34,197 nucleotides of DNA. It comes from Gemmataceae bacterium (lineage in GTDB: Bacteria; Planctomycetota; Planctomycetia; Gemmatales; Gemmataceae). Both the position numbers and the translations under genes were made by a program. The stretch lies in assembly GCA_003136315.1 (NCBI GenBank), contig PLDW01000074.1:15974-50170 (forward strand). Direction: 5' to 3'. Every line of letters starts with the position of its first letter. Within the stretch, counting starts at the first letter, position 1. Below the pieces are notes generated by a model that was not told where the DNA came from, made no database searches, and was given only the letters and a program-made list of their open reading frames with translations. This document shows, piece by piece, positions 32,422 to 34,197 of the stretch.

Positions 32422-33543
32422 ATGAAGAAGTTCCTGTTGGCACCGCTGATTCTCGCGGCGTTCGGTGCGGCAACTGCTTTCGCGGGCGGACGACCGGTGA
32501 TGTACGTCGTCGTCGATCGGGTCGAAACGACTCAAGACCAGTCGTCGATCTCGATGATCAGGATCTGGGGCAGTTTTAGCCGTGCCAAGAACGCTTGGAG
32601 CGACTTCTGCAAACCGATCGATGGTTACATCCAATTCGGCACGGGAAGCGACAAGGAAGCGCCGAAATGGCAAAAAGTTGCGGGAACCAAGAAGGCAGTT
32701 ATCGTAGGCTGTTGCGCTGGGGCGGGGGCCTTTGAAACGGTGGTGATTCATCCGGCCACTGAAAAACCGAAAGATGATGGCGAAAACATTCCGTATCCGA
32801 CGGGTCATCTTGAACGATTCGGCGACATGTTCGGCCGTGGCCGCGACGACGATAGGCCCGAAGTGAAAACCCTGCTGGCGTTCGCTTCAGCCAAAGAGAA
32901 AGGATGTCCGCTTTGTGGAGGCGCGGCGTCCACCGTCTCGAACAATCCGGGCCTGCAACCAGTCGATGACACCTTTGTTGGGCGATGGAACGTCGAATAT
33001 GCGAATGGAGTCGCGGAAACGTGTGAGCTCGTCAAGGAAGGAACGGCAACTTCCGTTGAGCCGAAGAGGAATTCCCTGGGAAAGGCCCGCAACGCAATGA
33101 AAGGTGTTGTGGTGCTTGTGTTCGATGATGACCGGATCGAACGTTGGACCAGGATTGGACAGCGGATCGTTGTGGAACACTGGCCTTCCTCGAATCAGTT
33201 TCCCAGCGGTTCACCCATCCTGGGAATTGCAGAGCGCGCCGGCGGCGGTGGGGGCGACGAAATGACCCTCGCCGTCAGGAAAATCCTGTTGGGCAAGTGG
33301 AAAATCGCGTTGGAGAACGATTACAAGGGCGAATGGAAGTTCAACGTGGACGGCACTGTCGATAGCTCGACCAACGGTGCCAAGGCGGGCAAGTGGACGA
33401 TCGATCTGAGCAGGAAGCAGGTGCTGATCAAGTGGAACTCGGATGCGGCGGACAAACTCGATTTGCCGCTGGACCCCAAGTCCACGACCGGGTCGCAGGT
33501 CGGACGCAACAACTACAAGCTGGAGGCGGTCAAGGTGCCGTGA
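32422..33543 (+). CDS. Secreted protein of unknown function with two similar C-terminal beta modules
   Basis: 373 residues from the ATG at 32422, preceded by GGAG 8 nt upstream. The signal peptide is MKKFLLAPLILAAFGAATAFA, cleaved near residue 21. Mature residues about 22-150 are a unique beta-rich domain (VMYVVVDRVETTQDQSSISM, IRIWGSFSRAKNAWSDFC). A Cys pair follows (GCPLCGGAAS, about 161-170), which may bind a metal or form a disulfide. Two similar modules come next, one starting FVGRWNVEYANGVAETCELV and one starting LLGKWKIALENDYKGEWKFN, each reading as a lipocalin-like strand set with a G-x-W motif. I do not recognise a family with known function. A REP-like palindrome follows the stop codon by 20 bases. 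Confidence 0.75.
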   Translation: MKKFLLAPLILAAFGAATAFAGGRPVMYVVVDRVETTQDQSSISMIRIWGSFSRAKNAWSDFCKPIDGYIQFGTGSDKEAPKWQKVAGTKKAVIVGCCAGAGAFETVVIHPATEKPKDDGENIPYPTGHLERFGDMFGRGRDDDRPEVKTLLAFASAKEKGCPLCGGAASTVSNNPGLQPVDDTFVGRWNVEYANGVAETCELVKEGTATSVEPKRNSLGKARNAMKGVVVLVFDDDRIERWTRIGQRIVVEHWPSSNQFPSGSPILGIAERAGGGGGDEMTLAVRKILLGKWKIALENDYKGEWKFNVDGTVDSSTNGAKAGKWTIDLSRKQVLIKWNSDAADKLDLPLDPKSTTGSQVGRNNYKLEAVKVP

Positions 33544-33563
33544 GACTTTGTGTTTTTTCGCGA

Positions 33564-33634
33564 CCCGGGAGCGTGAGCGACCGGAGATACGTGAAGCAAA
33601 TACCCCCGGTCGCTCACGCCGCTCACGCTCCCGG
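33564..33634. repeat. REP-like palindrome (GGGAGCGTGAGCGACCGG family)
   Basis: CCGGGAGCGTGAGCGACCGG in the left arm (33565-33584) pairs with the right arm 33606-33634, which carries one extra 9-base unit (CGCTCACGC written twice). It lies 20 bases after the stop of the secreted protein gene, preceded by a TTTTTT run at 33553-33558, and could act as its 3' end structure. Confidence 0.8.
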
Positions 33635-33826
33635 CTTGCCTCAATCGGGCCGGCAAACGGCGAGGCGGCGACACAAGAATTCTCGATCGGTGCGGGCAGT
33701 TGTCGAGCGAAGGACTTCGCGCCAGGAGCTCGGCGGCGGAGTGTCGGCCGAGGCGGAAATGGAGCTCGGCGATCATCGTGTGCCAACCGGAATAACGGTC
33801 GGGAACGCGCGTCGATCGGTGACCGT
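33635..33826. other. Short region with no supported gene
   Basis: Non-coding as far as I can tell. It lies between a REP-like palindrome and the IS66 remnant and may include sequence from the end of the former insertion element, but no terminal repeat was found. Confidence 0.4.
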
Positions 33827-33996
33827 TTAGCCGGTGGTCATTTCTCGTCTGGGTGGGGTCCGCGTCCGGTTCAATAGCCAGCGATCCGGGAGCCAGTCCA
33901 GCAACTGCTCGACCATCGGCTTCTCGCCCAACGTGAACAACCCCGGCAACGCGTCCCGCAGGTCCGCGAACGGGTCGATCCCCAGATGCGGTGAAA
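33827..33996 (-). pseudogene. IS66 family transposase C-terminal remnant
   Basis: A minus-strand frame ending at the TAA of 33827-33829 reads GIDPFADLRDALPGL, then VEQLLDWLPDRW. This resembles the conserved C-terminal segment of IS66-type transposases (GIDPFAYLRDVL, then a basic LLPDRW-type end). Nothing upstream in the frame resembles the DDE catalytic core, and the frame closes by 34048, so only about 55 residues of the gene are left. It could instead be a small protein with chance similarity; the motif match is by eye. Confidence 0.5.
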
Positions 33997-34197
33997 GTCG
34001 AACGTCCGCTTTGGAGTGGGGGAAAGGTCGCGCGGCTCTACCCATCACTCCCCATGAGAGGTGCGTGAGGGAGGAGACGAGCCACTGCTGGGTCGGCCTG
34101 TTCCCGACTGAGCGGCGGGTGTGGGTCCGATAAGGTCAGATATGCCCAACACACAACGGGCACTGCCGGAATCCTGGTATTAACCCGGCAAAAAAGA
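33997..34197. other. Window edge, no supported gene
   Basis: The last 200 bases contain no convincing frame on either strand. A real gene could begin beyond the window. Confidence 0.4.

Noticed and set aside
31823-32425. 200-codon plus-strand frame
   Set aside because: No ribosome binding site, no motif, biased composition, and it overlaps the start of the secreted protein gene at 32422.
33834-34133. 99-codon plus-strand frame at the window end
   Set aside because: Antisense to the IS66-like remnant, which has a motif match; no start signal.

Overview
The window looks like a chromosomal segment of a planctomycete, most likely in or near the Gemmataceae. It is GC-rich. It carries a cluster of secreted protein families expanded in planctomycetes (DUF1501, DUF1549/DUF1553 with cytochrome-like motifs, cytochrome-like/WD40 fusions, pre-peptidase C-terminal domain proteins), a tandem clpP pair behind trigger factor, and many palindromic intergenic repeats. 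The taxonomic call is inference from gene content; no rRNA is present.

Layout. (1) 22-2980, minus: moeA then lnt, 16 bp apart, a likely two-gene operon. (2) 3381-14886, minus: a long same-strand run. In transcription order it holds a Tat-exported DUF1501 protein, a PPC-domain protein, a three-gene toxin-antitoxin module joined by two GTGA overlaps, a DUF1549/DUF1553 protein, a cytochrome-like/WD40/coiled-coil protein, a small orphan protein and a secreted HEAT-like protein. (3) 14887-15931: about 1 kb of non-coding DNA full of inverted repeats. (4) 15932-19713, plus: a GT4 glycosyltransferase fused to an alpha/alpha-barrel-like region, followed by a GH130 protein. (5) 20029-23505, plus: tRNA-Gly(GCC), trigger factor, clpP1 and clpP2, a protein-folding and proteolysis block. 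(6) 23851-26742, plus: a large M28-type metallopeptidase with a long unrecognised N-terminal half, converging on a MoxR ATPase (minus). (7) 28458-30941, plus: a putative lipoprotein with FG-GAP-like repeats and a LolA-like secreted protein, converging on a half-size EamA transporter (minus). (8) 31426-34197: mostly non-coding, with one secreted protein of unknown function and a probable IS66 transposase remnant.

The most unusual features are the non-coding repeats and the toxin-antitoxin module. At least six kinds of inverted repeat or REP/MITE-like element lie between genes. In one case an arm of an ACCACAGAG-type inverted repeat encodes the hydrophobic core of a signal peptide. The toxin-antitoxin module carries three copies of the antitoxin C-terminal motif for one RelE/ParE-type toxin and sits inside an operon for secreted proteins. 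No CRISPR array, prophage or complete transposon was seen. All function calls come from reading motifs by eye; no database search was run.
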